DNA of 64,000 bases from Eubacterium barkeri (lineage in GTDB: Bacteria; Bacillota; Clostridia; Eubacteriales; Eubacteriaceae). The notes beneath the pieces are model-generated. The model ran no database searches and had not been told where the DNA came from. It saw nothing but the letters and a program-made list of their open reading frames with translations. This document shows positions 1 to 7,137 of this stretch, one piece after another. The position numbers were made by a program, and so were the translations under genes. Location: the NCBI RefSeq assembly GCF_900107125.1, contig NZ_FNOU01000007.1:1-64000 (forward strand), given 5' to 3'. The first letter of the stretch is position 1. Each line of letters begins with the position of its first letter.

Positions 1-45
1 AAATGAAAAGGGTATATCAAAAAATAATCTCTCTCAAATCCACAT

Positions 46-67
46 AAAAAAAGCCCTCACAAGGGCT
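46..67 (-). terminator. Intrinsic terminator (minus strand)
   Basis: On the minus strand AGCCCT-TGTG-AGGGCT forms a perfect 6-bp stem with a 4-nt loop, followed at once by seven T. It ends whatever is transcribed leftward from the structured stretch at 68-345 and, by read-through, from citrate synthase. Confidence 0.8.
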
Positions 68-345
68 CAGACTGTCGACAAACCCAGGTCAGGGTGATGA
101 TAAAAATACGAGAACCCTGGCGCCCCTGCGGGCTGGCGTTTTGGGCTTTCATCAAATTAAGAAAGTTAACCTGCCTTAAACCCGATCAAAACCGAAGGTT
201 TTGCGCACTGACGACTGAGAACTTTCCCTTTGTTCGTCAGCGCCTTGCGGTGCTATCCAAATCTTTGATTTGGGATATAGCACCCATGCAACGCTTGTCC
301 AAGAGCCAAAGGCGATTGGCAACAAGCGACTGCTGGGTCCGGGGT
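68..345 (-). ncRNA. Highly structured intergenic stretch: candidate structured RNA, 3' UTR or repeat element
   Basis: No convincing gene lies in 1-371. The stretch is a chain of inverted repeats ending in the terminator at 46-67. Stems seen, in plus coordinates: 282-286/334-338, 288-290/331-333, 292-298/322-328, 299-302/316-319 and 305-307/311-313 (one long hairpin); 249-256/277-284 with 257-263/267-273 (15 bp, 3-nt loop); 203-205/241-243 with 208-214/234-240; 188-193/197-202 (GAA loop); 121-124/135-138; 90-95/114-119. In addition GAAAGTT at 161-167 is complementary to AACTTTC at 220-226, inside the loop of the 208-240 hairpin, a pseudoknot-like pairing. The minus strand is the likely transcript because it ends in the terminator. 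It may be a stand-alone RNA, the 3' UTR of citrate synthase, or an interspersed genomic repeat. I do not recognise an RNA family. Confidence 0.45.
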
Positions 346-371
346 GAATCTTTTTTATCCTCTTTAATCGA

Positions 372-1733
372 TTATCGTTTATTTAGTGGGACATAGTCCT
401 TACGTTCCTCAATGGCCAGATAAGCAGGACGGATAATCTTACCCGCATTAATCAGCTCTTCTAAGCGGTGGGCACTCCATCCTGAAATCCGGGCAAAAGC
501 AAAAATCGGGGTGTACAGCTCCGTGGGTAATCCTAACATATGGTAGACAAAACCACTGTAAAAGTCCACATTGGCACTAACACCTTTATAGATCTTACGC
601 TCTTCCGCAATGACTTTTGGTGCCAAACGCTCAACATTAAAGTATAGATTAAATTCATCCATGCGTCCTTTTTCTTCTGCCAGGCTTCGGACAAATTCCT
701 TAAAAACTTCAGCACGAGGATCAGACTTCGAGTAGATAGCATGACCCATCCCATAGATCAGACCGGCGTGATCAAAGGCTTCCTTGTTAAGGAGACGCCC
801 TAAATACCCTTCAATTTCCACCTCATCATTCCAATCCTTGACTTCTTTTTTCAAATCCTCAAACATTTCAACCACCTTGATGTTGGCGCCGCCATGTTTG
901 GGTCCCTTAAGGGAACCTAATGCTGCTGCAATCGCCGAATAGGTATCCGTGCCCGAAGAAGTAACGACGTGACAGGTAAAGGTCGAGTTATTCCCACCCC
1001 CATGCTCCGCATGAAGCATCAGGGCAATATCTAAAATCCGGGCTTCCAACTCGGTGTATTGACTATCCGGTCGCAGAATATGGAGAATATTCTCAGCGGT
1101 TGACAGCTCAGGGTCAGGGGAATGAATAAACAGACTTTCCCCGTGTTCATAATGGCGGTAAGCCTGATAACCATAAACGCCTAAAAGCGGAAAAAGCGCG
1201 ATAAGTTCAATACACTGGCGCAGAACATTGGAGACTGACGTATCACTGGCAAAATCATCATAGGAATAAAGAGTCAGCACACTTCTTGCCAAGGTATTCA
1301 TCATGGATTTACTGGGAGCCTTTAAAATAATGTCCCGAACAAAACTCGTTGGAAGTGTCCGGTAATGGGATAAAACATCGACAAAATCCTTAAGCTCCTG
1401 AGTACTCGGCAAAGAGCCAAACAACAAGAGGTAGGTGGTCTCTTCAAATCCAAAACGCTTTTCTTCCACACATCCCCGGACCATATCTCGAACGTCCACT
1501 CCACGGTAAAATAAGCGGCCATCACATTGCACCCTTTTCCCGTCCTTTTCAATATGGGATTGAATCTCGGAAATTTCTGTGAGACCGGTTAAGACCCCTT
1601 TGCCTTCAAGATCCCGGAGTCCCCGGTTTACTTTATATTTTTGAAAAAGCTCTTCTGGAATCCGATCATTCTCGAATAACAATTTCGTATATTTTTCCAG
1701 GATAGGCATTGATTGCGAAAATGCTGTACTCAT
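372..1733 (-). CDS. gltA: Citrate synthase (Si-type fold)
   Basis: Condenses acetyl-CoA and oxaloacetate to citrate, entry to the oxidative half of an incomplete TCA cycle and so to glutamate; cytosolic. The 453-residue length fits the family. Hallmarks are the catalytic histidine regions LHAEHGGGNNSTF and GPKHGGAN, and the aspartate region ANVDFYSG near the C-terminus. ATG at 1733 has GGAG eight bases upstream. The gene has its own promoter at 1777-1806 and a LytTR-like repeat just upstream of it. It runs leftward into the structured stretch at 68-345. 2-Methylcitrate synthase activity cannot be excluded from sequence alone. Many clostridia use the unrelated Re-citrate synthase, so this homologue is informative about glutamate synthesis here. 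Confidence 0.93.
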   Translation of the reverse strand: MSTAFSQSMPILEKYTKLLFENDRIPEELFQKYKVNRGLRDLEGKGVLTGLTEISEIQSHIEKDGKRVQCDGRLFYRGVDVRDMVRGCVEEKRFGFEETTYLLLFGSLPSTQELKDFVDVLSHYRTLPTSFVRDIILKAPSKSMMNTLARSVLTLYSYDDFASDTSVSNVLRQCIELIALFPLLGVYGYQAYRHYEHGESLFIHSPDPELSTAENILHILRPDSQYTELEARILDIALMLHAEHGGGNNSTFTCHVVTSSGTDTYSAIAAALGSLKGPKHGGANIKVVEMFEDLKKEVKDWNDEVEIEGYLGRLLNKEAFDHAGLIYGMGHAIYSKSDPRAEVFKEFVRSLAEEKGRMDEFNLYFNVERLAPKVIAEERKIYKGVSANVDFYSGFVYHMLGLPTELYTPIFAFARISGWSAHRLEELINAGKIIRPAYLAIEERKDYVPLNKR

Positions 1734-1776
1734 ATATTCAACTCCATTTCACACCTTAATTATTTTTATAAATCAT

Positions 1777-1806
1777 ATCATAAAAACCGAATAGAATTGT
1801 ATACAA
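1777..1806 (-). promoter_or_regulatory. Predicted sigma-A promoter of citrate synthase
   Basis: On the minus strand -35 TTGTAT (1801-1806) and -10 TATGAT (1777-1782) are separated by 18 bp. A second TATGAT overlaps at 1772-1777. The predicted 5' leader is about 40 nt. Confidence 0.45.
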
Positions 1807-1826
1807 AATGTAAAATATGAATAATA

Positions 1827-1856
1827 CTTAAGTTTTTTATTCATATTCTTAAGTTT
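1827..1856 (-). promoter_or_regulatory. Direct repeat resembling a LytTR operator
   Basis: On the minus strand the 9-mer AAACTTAAG occurs twice with exactly 12 bp between (1848-1856 and 1827-1835), i.e. 21 bp centre to centre. LytTR regulators typically bind two ~9-bp direct repeats with 12-13 bp between (AgrA: ACAGTTAAG-like). The repeats sit 20 bp upstream of the predicted -35 of citrate synthase, an activator position, and the nearest upstream gene encodes a LytTR protein. Confidence 0.5.
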
Positions 1857-1937
1857 TAGAGTCTTTTTATCAAGATAATCTCTTTAATATGCAAGACTTT
1901 ACTATAGTTCCTTCATTTTTAACTCTATGAAACCTTC

Positions 1938-1971
1938 AAAAAACGCCGTCAACCGTTAACCCGGTGACGGC
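1938..1971 (-). terminator. Intrinsic terminator of the LytTR regulator gene
   Basis: GCCGTCA (1945-1951) pairs with TGACGGC (1965-1971), and CCG (1953-1955) with CGG (1962-1964). On the minus strand six T follow (1938-1943). It separates the LytTR gene from citrate synthase. Confidence 0.8.
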
Positions 1972-2003
1972 ATTTTCTTTTACTTTAATTCGCATTCATT
2001 AAA

Positions 2004-2798
2004 CTACAGCCCAATTTCTGAGAGTCTCGCAATCAGTTGCCCTTTAATCTCTCCGTACCGTTGCTTAGGAATTGGGATTTCAATCCCCTGACTAAGATAC
2101 ACCATGCCATATTCCAGGCGTTCGACATAATAAAGATTGATGATAAAGCTGCGGTGTACCCGAAAAAAGTGCTTCGGCAAGCCAATGGATAGCTCCGTGA
2201 TGGACTCATCAATTTCTACCCGATCCGCAACCTGACGAACGATACAATGGTGGCGGTTGGCTTCAATAAATAAAATACTCTCATTTTCTAAAAAATAGGA
2301 CTTTTTACCAATATGGACCATGAGTTTATCAGAACGTCTACGGAAATTTTCAATCTGCTCTTGCATATAGAGGTAGGTTTCCCGCCCACAGGTATAGGGA
2401 AAGAATTCATTTTCCTGGAGGACGTCCCATTCATTTGAGACATGGAGATGGATCACCTTCCACTGGTCCTCTTTTTTTTCATAGACAAAGGTCACCCGCT
2501 GATTTTGCTTAAGCAGATAACCGGATTCCGGCTTAGTATAGGCATCGAGCTGGCCGGTTACGATGGCCAACGTCTCAGTATTGTACACCAATTCATAGAC
2601 AATCGCCTCCGATTGGATGAGAACGTCCTGTTCCTGGGACAAAATCCCACGCATGGACTCTCTGCCATGGACATACTGTCCCTTTAAAGCGCCAATCCAT
2701 AAAACATCCTTATCCATATAGGACATGACTTCTTCAAGATCCCGCTGACCATGGGACTCCATGAGCTTTTGGGTCAACGCCACTAAATCCACCTGCAT
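2004..2798 (-). CDS. SnoaL-like domain / LytTR transcriptional regulator
   Basis: A 264-residue regulator with two parts. Residues ~1-125 look like a SnoaL/NTF2-like (DUF4440-type) fold, with the usual helix then DVLWIG and a WKVIHLHVS-like strand. Residues ~160-260 form a LytTR DNA-binding domain, with ILFIEANRHHCIV, FFRVHRSFIINLYYV and IPIPKQRYGEIK. There is no receiver domain, so the signal is probably a small ligand in the SnoaL pocket rather than phosphorylation; that is inference. ATG at 2798 follows GGAGG by five bases. The gene is monocistronic between a promoter at 2834-2842 and the terminator at 1938-1971. The repeat in front of the neighbouring citrate synthase is a plausible target. 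Confidence 0.82.
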   Translation of the reverse strand: MQVDLVALTQKLMESHGQRDLEEVMSYMDKDVLWIGALKGQYVHGRESMRGILSQEQDVLIQSEAIVYELVYNTETLAIVTGQLDAYTKPESGYLLKQNQRVTFVYEKKEDQWKVIHLHVSNEWDVLQENEFFPYTCGRETYLYMQEQIENFRRRSDKLMVHIGKKSYFLENESILFIEANRHHCIVRQVADRVEIDESITELSIGLPKHFFRVHRSFIINLYYVERLEYGMVYLSQGIEIPIPKQRYGEIKGQLIARLSEIGL

Positions 2799-2833
2799 TA
2801 CAACCTCCGCATCTTAACGGTCATTTGTAATTC

Positions 2834-2842
2834 ATCATAACA
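2834..2842 (-). promoter_or_regulatory. Extended -10 element for the SnoaL-LytTR gene
   Basis: Minus strand TG-T-TATGAT lies about 36 bp upstream of the start codon. The -35 region, inside the end of the protease gene, is not well conserved. Confidence 0.35.
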
Positions 2843-2860
2843 CAAAACACAGGCTGGTTG

Positions 2861-4918
2861 CTATGGAATCATCCGTTTTTTAGCATACCAACCACCGATT
2901 ACCAATGCAATGAAGAGCAGACCCGAACCAATCCAGAGTCCTGTGGCATTTTCCATTACACCGGTAGTGGTATTATTTCTGTCTGCTGCTTTTGTCTCTG
3001 ATGACTGTGCCTCTGCCTGATTTTGTGCCTGTGCTGCTTTTAATTCGACAATTTTCTTCTCTGCTGCGACAAGAAGAGCTATATTTTCCACCTGGGTTTT
3101 TTCGGTTTCATCCAGGGCTTCGTAGGCTGCCCGGGCTGCCAAAACCTGCGGCTCCTGATCCAGACGTGTTATTTCGCCCAGGGCATCAATCTGGGCCATG
3201 ACCAGTTCCGCCGCCGTTGCTTCCCGGTTCTGGGTGTAGGCCTTGATCATCGCATTACCAACCGTAAGGGTCATCGTTGCTGATTCATTCTGAACCACCA
3301 CCTCTCCAATTTGGGCTAAGTCAACCCAGCCCTCGGTCGTCTGCACATAGCTTTCTCCTGGATTACAGACGGCTGTGGATCCCGTCGGTCCTCCCGTCAG
3401 ACTTTTCGGTTGCGATCCCAATTCAACGGGCAGGTAGCTTTGATCTTTACCACCAGTTATCGTTTGTACAATGGTATAACTTTCGTTGGGACGTAAGTTG
3501 ATGGCCTGTTCGCCCAAATCGTAGGTGTGGAAACCTGCATTTTCAAAAACTCCGGTATTCAATGTCACATCAGGAGTTTTTCCTTCTATTTTCTCTGGTG
3601 TACAATTGCGATAAATTTGAATTTCCCCCTGATACTTGGGTTCTGGCGTCATGACCGATATGGCTGATAGTGTCTCGTAATCTGCTGCGGTAAAGACATT
3701 GGCCACAGACTGTCCCGCTGTCATGCCCTTTTCTTTAAGAATCTGTTGGGTAATCCCCTTCACAATAGAATCATAATTTCGAATATTCAAATAATCATAC
3801 TGTACGAGGTTGTCGTGATCATCGGCGCCAGGATCAACCGTATGGCTAACCGGTGCCATAATACTTTTGTCATAATAGGACATCCAGAAATAACCATAAT
3901 CCTTGTCCCCCTTGTCATTGGGAACCGCATTGAGAAAATTAATACCACTGGGCTTCTCCCCCCAGCTATTCTTGATGAGCCATGCACCACTACCTTCCGG
4001 CTGATTTCCTGTGCTAAAGTTATCCAGGGAGAAATTATCATCCCAGCCAATGATGGTGACCACATGATTGGGTGCCGTATCTGGCTTGCTATAATAGGCT
4101 CCAGTCGTTTCATTCCAAACGCTTCTTGCATCAGCCTCACTTTTTGCATCATAAACACCCATATAGACACTAAGGGCACCATTTTCCATTAAAGAAGTCT
4201 TGATATTTTGGGTTGCCTGCGCATCATATTGATAGCTCCCCGTGCTATAATTGGCCGGACTCGATAGTATTTCTGCTTCTGTCAACCGGGCCTCACTGAT
4301 ATTGCGAAAATCCTCGGAAACCGTCCAAAGGTGTGTTGCTTCCAGGGTTCCATCGTCTGCCGTATGGGGAACACTAGAGGAATTCACCACGCCCTCACCG
4401 TTGGATAATTGCCCTATAGCCAAGGTTGCAACGCCCCATTCGAGTCCAGCACCGGTTTCATCAACGGTACCATCCTTTTTCAGAGAGTTAATCCCTTCTC
4501 CCCCTTGATTAAGGTTTTCTGGACGGGCATGCTTTGCAAAATATGCCAATTGTTTTTCTGAAAAATCCGGCATTTTCCCTGTCTGTTTTAAATAATTGGA
4601 TTCCACTGAGGCAATGGTCCCAAAGGCGTAGCAATCACTTAAGGGGGATTGGTTTTTCACACCGGTGGAGAGGCCTAACGTGCGTAAATCATAGGTCTCC
4701 GGCAGGGCAGCATTGGCTTCGCTGTACGCCTCAGGCTCATCCATATCCCGGTCGATATGCTGCTGAACATAGTCATTCCAGACACGGTCAACCTCCTGGA
4801 GTGACGCAATCCGGTCTGAAAACTCCCAGGACTCGGCAAAGACCGCTGAATTTCCCAATAACAAACCGACTGACACTACCGCAGTAACCATTCCCCGGAG
4901 AAGCCATTGCTTTTGCAT
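2861..4918 (-). CDS. Secreted, membrane-anchored C1 (papain-like) cysteine peptidase
   Basis: A 685-residue exported protease. Residues 1-28 are a signal peptide (basic start, hydrophobic core, AVFA before ES). The mature part opens with a LPETYDLR papain-type entry. NQSPLSDCYAFG carries the oxyanion Gln and nucleophile Cys (~residue 90), HVVTIIGWDD the catalytic His, and LIKNSWG the Asn. Residues ~370-540 look like the lectin-like beta domain common after clostridial C1 peptidases. An alpha-helical, Ala/Glu-rich stretch (~560-650) leads to a C-terminal membrane helix (about 656-676) with a KKR tail; no LPxTG sortase motif is visible. Role: probably extracellular protein degradation or wall-associated processing. 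Monocistronic, with its own promoter. Confidence 0.88.
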   Translation of the reverse strand: MQKQWLLRGMVTAVVSVGLLLGNSAVFAESWEFSDRIASLQEVDRVWNDYVQQHIDRDMDEPEAYSEANAALPETYDLRTLGLSTGVKNQSPLSDCYAFGTIASVESNYLKQTGKMPDFSEKQLAYFAKHARPENLNQGGEGINSLKKDGTVDETGAGLEWGVATLAIGQLSNGEGVVNSSSVPHTADDGTLEATHLWTVSEDFRNISEARLTEAEILSSPANYSTGSYQYDAQATQNIKTSLMENGALSVYMGVYDAKSEADARSVWNETTGAYYSKPDTAPNHVVTIIGWDDNFSLDNFSTGNQPEGSGAWLIKNSWGEKPSGINFLNAVPNDKGDKDYGYFWMSYYDKSIMAPVSHTVDPGADDHDNLVQYDYLNIRNYDSIVKGITQQILKEKGMTAGQSVANVFTAADYETLSAISVMTPEPKYQGEIQIYRNCTPEKIEGKTPDVTLNTGVFENAGFHTYDLGEQAINLRPNESYTIVQTITGGKDQSYLPVELGSQPKSLTGGPTGSTAVCNPGESYVQTTEGWVDLAQIGEVVVQNESATMTLTVGNAMIKAYTQNREATAAELVMAQIDALGEITRLDQEPQVLAARAAYEALDETEKTQVENIALLVAAEKKIVELKAAQAQNQAEAQSSETKAADRNNTTTGVMENATGLWIGSGLLFIALVIGGWYAKKRMIP

Positions 4919-4952
4919 CCTTCAATCACCTTCACTTTCCTATTATTTTTTT

Positions 4953-4980
4953 ATTATATTATAATGCTTTAGAAAATCAA
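4953..4980 (-). promoter_or_regulatory. Predicted promoter of the C1 peptidase
   Basis: Minus strand TTGATT (4975-4980), 16 bp, TATAAT (4953-4958), in a very A/T-rich leader 35-60 bp upstream of the start codon. Confidence 0.55.
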
Positions 4981-5038
4981 CAGGGCCTGCACCAATGAGG
5001 GTTTAAACGACATCAATAGTTTGGCTGTCTTTTAAATA

Positions 5039-5070
5039 CAAAAAGAACCCCCATCGTTTTATGATGAGGG
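5039..5070 (-). terminator. Intrinsic terminator of the ECF S-component gene
   Basis: CCCTCATC and GATGGGGG (minus strand) form an 8-bp stem with one mismatch and a 7-nt loop, followed by TTCTTTTT. Confidence 0.75.
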
Positions 5071-5095
5071 TTTTGATTACAATCCATTCTTTAAA

Positions 5096-5728
5096 TTAGG
5101 CCGGTGAAGCAACATGTTTTTGATATTTGAGCAATACCTTGGCAACTGCCAGGGTCAGGACACCAGCAACAATGGCTTCGGGTATTCCATTAATTCCAAC
5201 AACACCCATAAGTACGCCAACCAAGGCTGAATAGTCTACCCCGGAAACAGCCGCATATTGTTGTCCGAAGCAGAAATAAATGAGGCTGAGGACTAAGACG
5301 GTGTTGGTTAAAGAGCCGCACACACCAGCAACAGTCAATGCTACGCTATCCTTGCCAATCTTTGATTTAAGTGCCCGATAAACATAAAAAGGAACAATAC
5401 CCACCAGAATACGGGGAACAAAACAGATGACCAGGCTCCAGAAATTCCCGTTTACCCCTGCAAAGGAATAAAAAGGGCTAAAGGCAAAGGATGTGGGTGT
5501 CGGGTTAAATGTGGCGTTTAACAGGCTGGTTAATCCAAAGACAAAGCCCAGGAATGCCCCTTTCTTCGATCCCAAAACGATACTGCCAATGATCACAGGA
5601 ATGTGGATGATTGTCGCTTTGGTGAACCCCAATGGAATGTAACCCAAAAATGGTGTCACTGCCAGGAGCACAATGATGGCAACAAACAAAGAAAGCTGGA
5701 CCAGATCCGATGTTGATTTGTTTTTCAT
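5096..5728 (-). CDS. ECF transporter S component, probably for pantothenate (PanT-like)
   Basis: A 210-residue hydrophobic protein with about six membrane helices. It has the family pattern of an N-terminal LVQLSLFVAIIVLLAVTP helix, GFTKATIIHIPVIIGSI, GAFLGFVFGLTSLLNATFNP and FSPFY. It would be the substrate-binding subunit of an energy-coupling-factor vitamin importer; the EcfA/EcfT partners are not in the window. I chose ATG 5728 because GGAGG lies 11 bases upstream; the frame is open upstream to 5884 but that would read through the promoter. The substrate is inferred from sequence resemblance to PanT-type proteins and from the divergent neighbour coaBC, which acts on pantothenate-derived intermediates. 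Confidence 0.8.
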   Translation of the reverse strand: MKNKSTSDLVQLSLFVAIIVLLAVTPFLGYIPLGFTKATIIHIPVIIGSIVLGSKKGAFLGFVFGLTSLLNATFNPTPTSFAFSPFYSFAGVNGNFWSLVICFVPRILVGIVPFYVYRALKSKIGKDSVALTVAGVCGSLTNTVLVLSLIYFCFGQQYAAVSGVDYSALVGVLMGVVGINGIPEAIVAGVLTLAVAKVLLKYQKHVASPA

Positions 5729-5785
5729 ATTAAATATGACCTCCTTGCTATCGTTCCGTTTAACGGATACAATGCTAATGGGGTA

Positions 5786-5814
5786 ATTGTACACAAAAAT
5801 TAAGGTGATGTCTA
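5786..5814 (-). promoter_or_regulatory. Predicted promoter of the ECF S-component
   Basis: Minus strand TAGACA (5809-5814), 17 bp, TACAAT (5786-5791), about 60 bp upstream of the ATG. Confidence 0.6.
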
Positions 5815-5823
5815 CTGTTTTTA

Positions 5824-5851
5824 TTGACGCATCCCCTGTATTTGTTATAAA
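5824..5851 (+). promoter_or_regulatory. Predicted promoter of coaBC
   Basis: TTGACG (5824-5829), 16 bp, TATAAA (5846-5851), about 30 bp before the coaBC start. It lies just 10 bp from the divergent promoter, so a shared regulator could act on both. Confidence 0.6.
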
Positions 5852-5883
5852 ATAAACAAAAAAATAAAGAAAGTCTGAATCCA

Positions 5884-7080
5884 ATGGAATTAAAAAATAA
5901 AACTGTCATTTTAGGGATCAGCGGGAGTATTGCAGCCTATAAAATGGCCAATGTCGCCAGCACCTTAGCCAAAGCGAAATGTGATGTTCACACCATCATG
6001 ACCCAAAACGCTACGGAAATCATCACTCCCTTAACCTTTTCCACCTTAACGGGCCACAATACCATTGTGGATACCTTCGATAAGACGGTAAATTATAATG
6101 TGGCCCATGTAGCCCTTGCTAAACGGGCTGATGCCTTACTCATTGCACCGGCCACGGCCAATATCATTGCCAAGCTGGCCTACGGCCTGGCGGATGATAT
6201 GCTTACCACCACGGCCTTAGCCTGTACCTGCCCTAAAATCGTTGCTCCGGCTATGAATACGGCCATGTACAACAATCCCATCGTGCAAAAAAACATCGGA
6301 ATCCTCCGGGATGCTGGCTTTATGATCATTGAGCCGGATTCTGGTATTCTAGCCTGTAAGGATGAGGGCGCCGGTAAGCTTCCCGCCGAGGACGTCCTCT
6401 TAGATTATCTTTACCGGGAAATTGCCTGTCCTAAAGATTTGCTGGGACAAAAGATTCTCATTACGGCTGGTCCCACCTGTGAATCCCTGGACCCGGTCCG
6501 CTATATCACCAATCATTCCAGTGGGAAGATGGGCTATGCCCTGGCACGTTGTGCCATGCTGCGTGGGGCATCGGTTACCCTTATTTCCGGCCCGACCCAA
6601 TTACCAAAGGTCCCTTTCACCACCCATATTGCTGTTGAAAGTGCCCAGGATATGTACGATGCCGTCATGGCTCAGGGCCCATCCCATGGGATTATCATTA
6701 AATCTGCGGCTGTGGCGGATTATACCCCATTAGTTTGTGCAGATGATAAAATCAAAAAAAAGGAGGGCGATCTCTCCCTCTCCCTTAAGCGAACCCCGGA
6801 TATTTTAGGGGCTCTTGGAGAAAAACGCCTTCCCCATCAATTTTTATGCGGTTTTTCGATGGAAACCCAGGACCTTGTTAAAAACAGTCAGGATAAGCTC
6901 ATCCGAAAAAATGTCGATATGGTCATTGCCAATAATCTGAAGGTGGCTGGTGCTGGCTTCTCCGGTGATACCAACGTCGTTACCATCATCACCAAGGATT
7001 CGGTTTCAGAGCTGGGACTCATGAGCAAGGAGGATACGGCTTACCATATCCTGGATGAAATCCTCCGACATAAAAAATAG
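5884..7080 (+). CDS. coaBC: Bifunctional phosphopantothenoylcysteine decarboxylase / phosphopantothenate-cysteine ligase
   Basis: A 398-residue two-domain enzyme making 4'-phosphopantetheine from 4'-phosphopantothenate and cysteine. The N-terminal flavin (CoaC) half shows ISGSIAAYK, the active-site His region HVALAKRADALLIAPATANI, PAMNTAMY and the substrate-flap ILACKDEGAGKLP. The CoaB half (from ~190) shows TAGPT-ESLDPVRYITN-SSGKMGYALA and the nucleotide-binding KIKKKEG lysines. The start at 5884 has only a weak ribosome site; no better start lies downstream in frame. It is divergent from a PanT-like importer, a coherent CoA-supply pair of clear relevance to an acetyl-CoA-forming organism. 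Confidence 0.95.
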   Translation: MELKNKTVILGISGSIAAYKMANVASTLAKAKCDVHTIMTQNATEIITPLTFSTLTGHNTIVDTFDKTVNYNVAHVALAKRADALLIAPATANIIAKLAYGLADDMLTTTALACTCPKIVAPAMNTAMYNNPIVQKNIGILRDAGFMIIEPDSGILACKDEGAGKLPAEDVLLDYLYREIACPKDLLGQKILITAGPTCESLDPVRYITNHSSGKMGYALARCAMLRGASVTLISGPTQLPKVPFTTHIAVESAQDMYDAVMAQGPSHGIIIKSAAVADYTPLVCADDKIKKKEGDLSLSLKRTPDILGALGEKRLPHQFLCGFSMETQDLVKNSQDKLIRKNVDMVIANNLKVAGAGFSGDTNVVTIITKDSVSELGLMSKEDTAYHILDEILRHKK

Positions 7081-7089
7081 AGATTTTTT

Positions 7090-7137
7090 GGGCTGGTTTG
7101 CAGGCGGCGTGAACGCCTATGCCCAGCCCGCTTTTTT
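7090..7137 (+). terminator. Intrinsic terminator of coaBC
   Basis: GGGCTGG (7090-7096) pairs with CCAGCCC (7123-7129) and encloses a second stem GGCG/CGCC, then a run of six T. Confidence 0.85.

Noticed and set aside
94-396. Open frame on the plus strand in the structured left-end stretch
   Set aside because: It has no ribosome site, composition follows the inverted repeats, and it runs into the citrate synthase gene; the hairpin chain explains the sequence better.
3746-4192. 148-codon plus-strand frame inside the C1 peptidase gene
   Set aside because: Overlaps the conserved catalytic His/Asn region of the real gene; no ribosome site or family signal.
5786-5794. TTGTGTACA in the PanT-like promoter, shared with the acs operator
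   Set aside because: Nine bases in an A/T-rich -10 region can match by chance, and no tandem repeat accompanies it.
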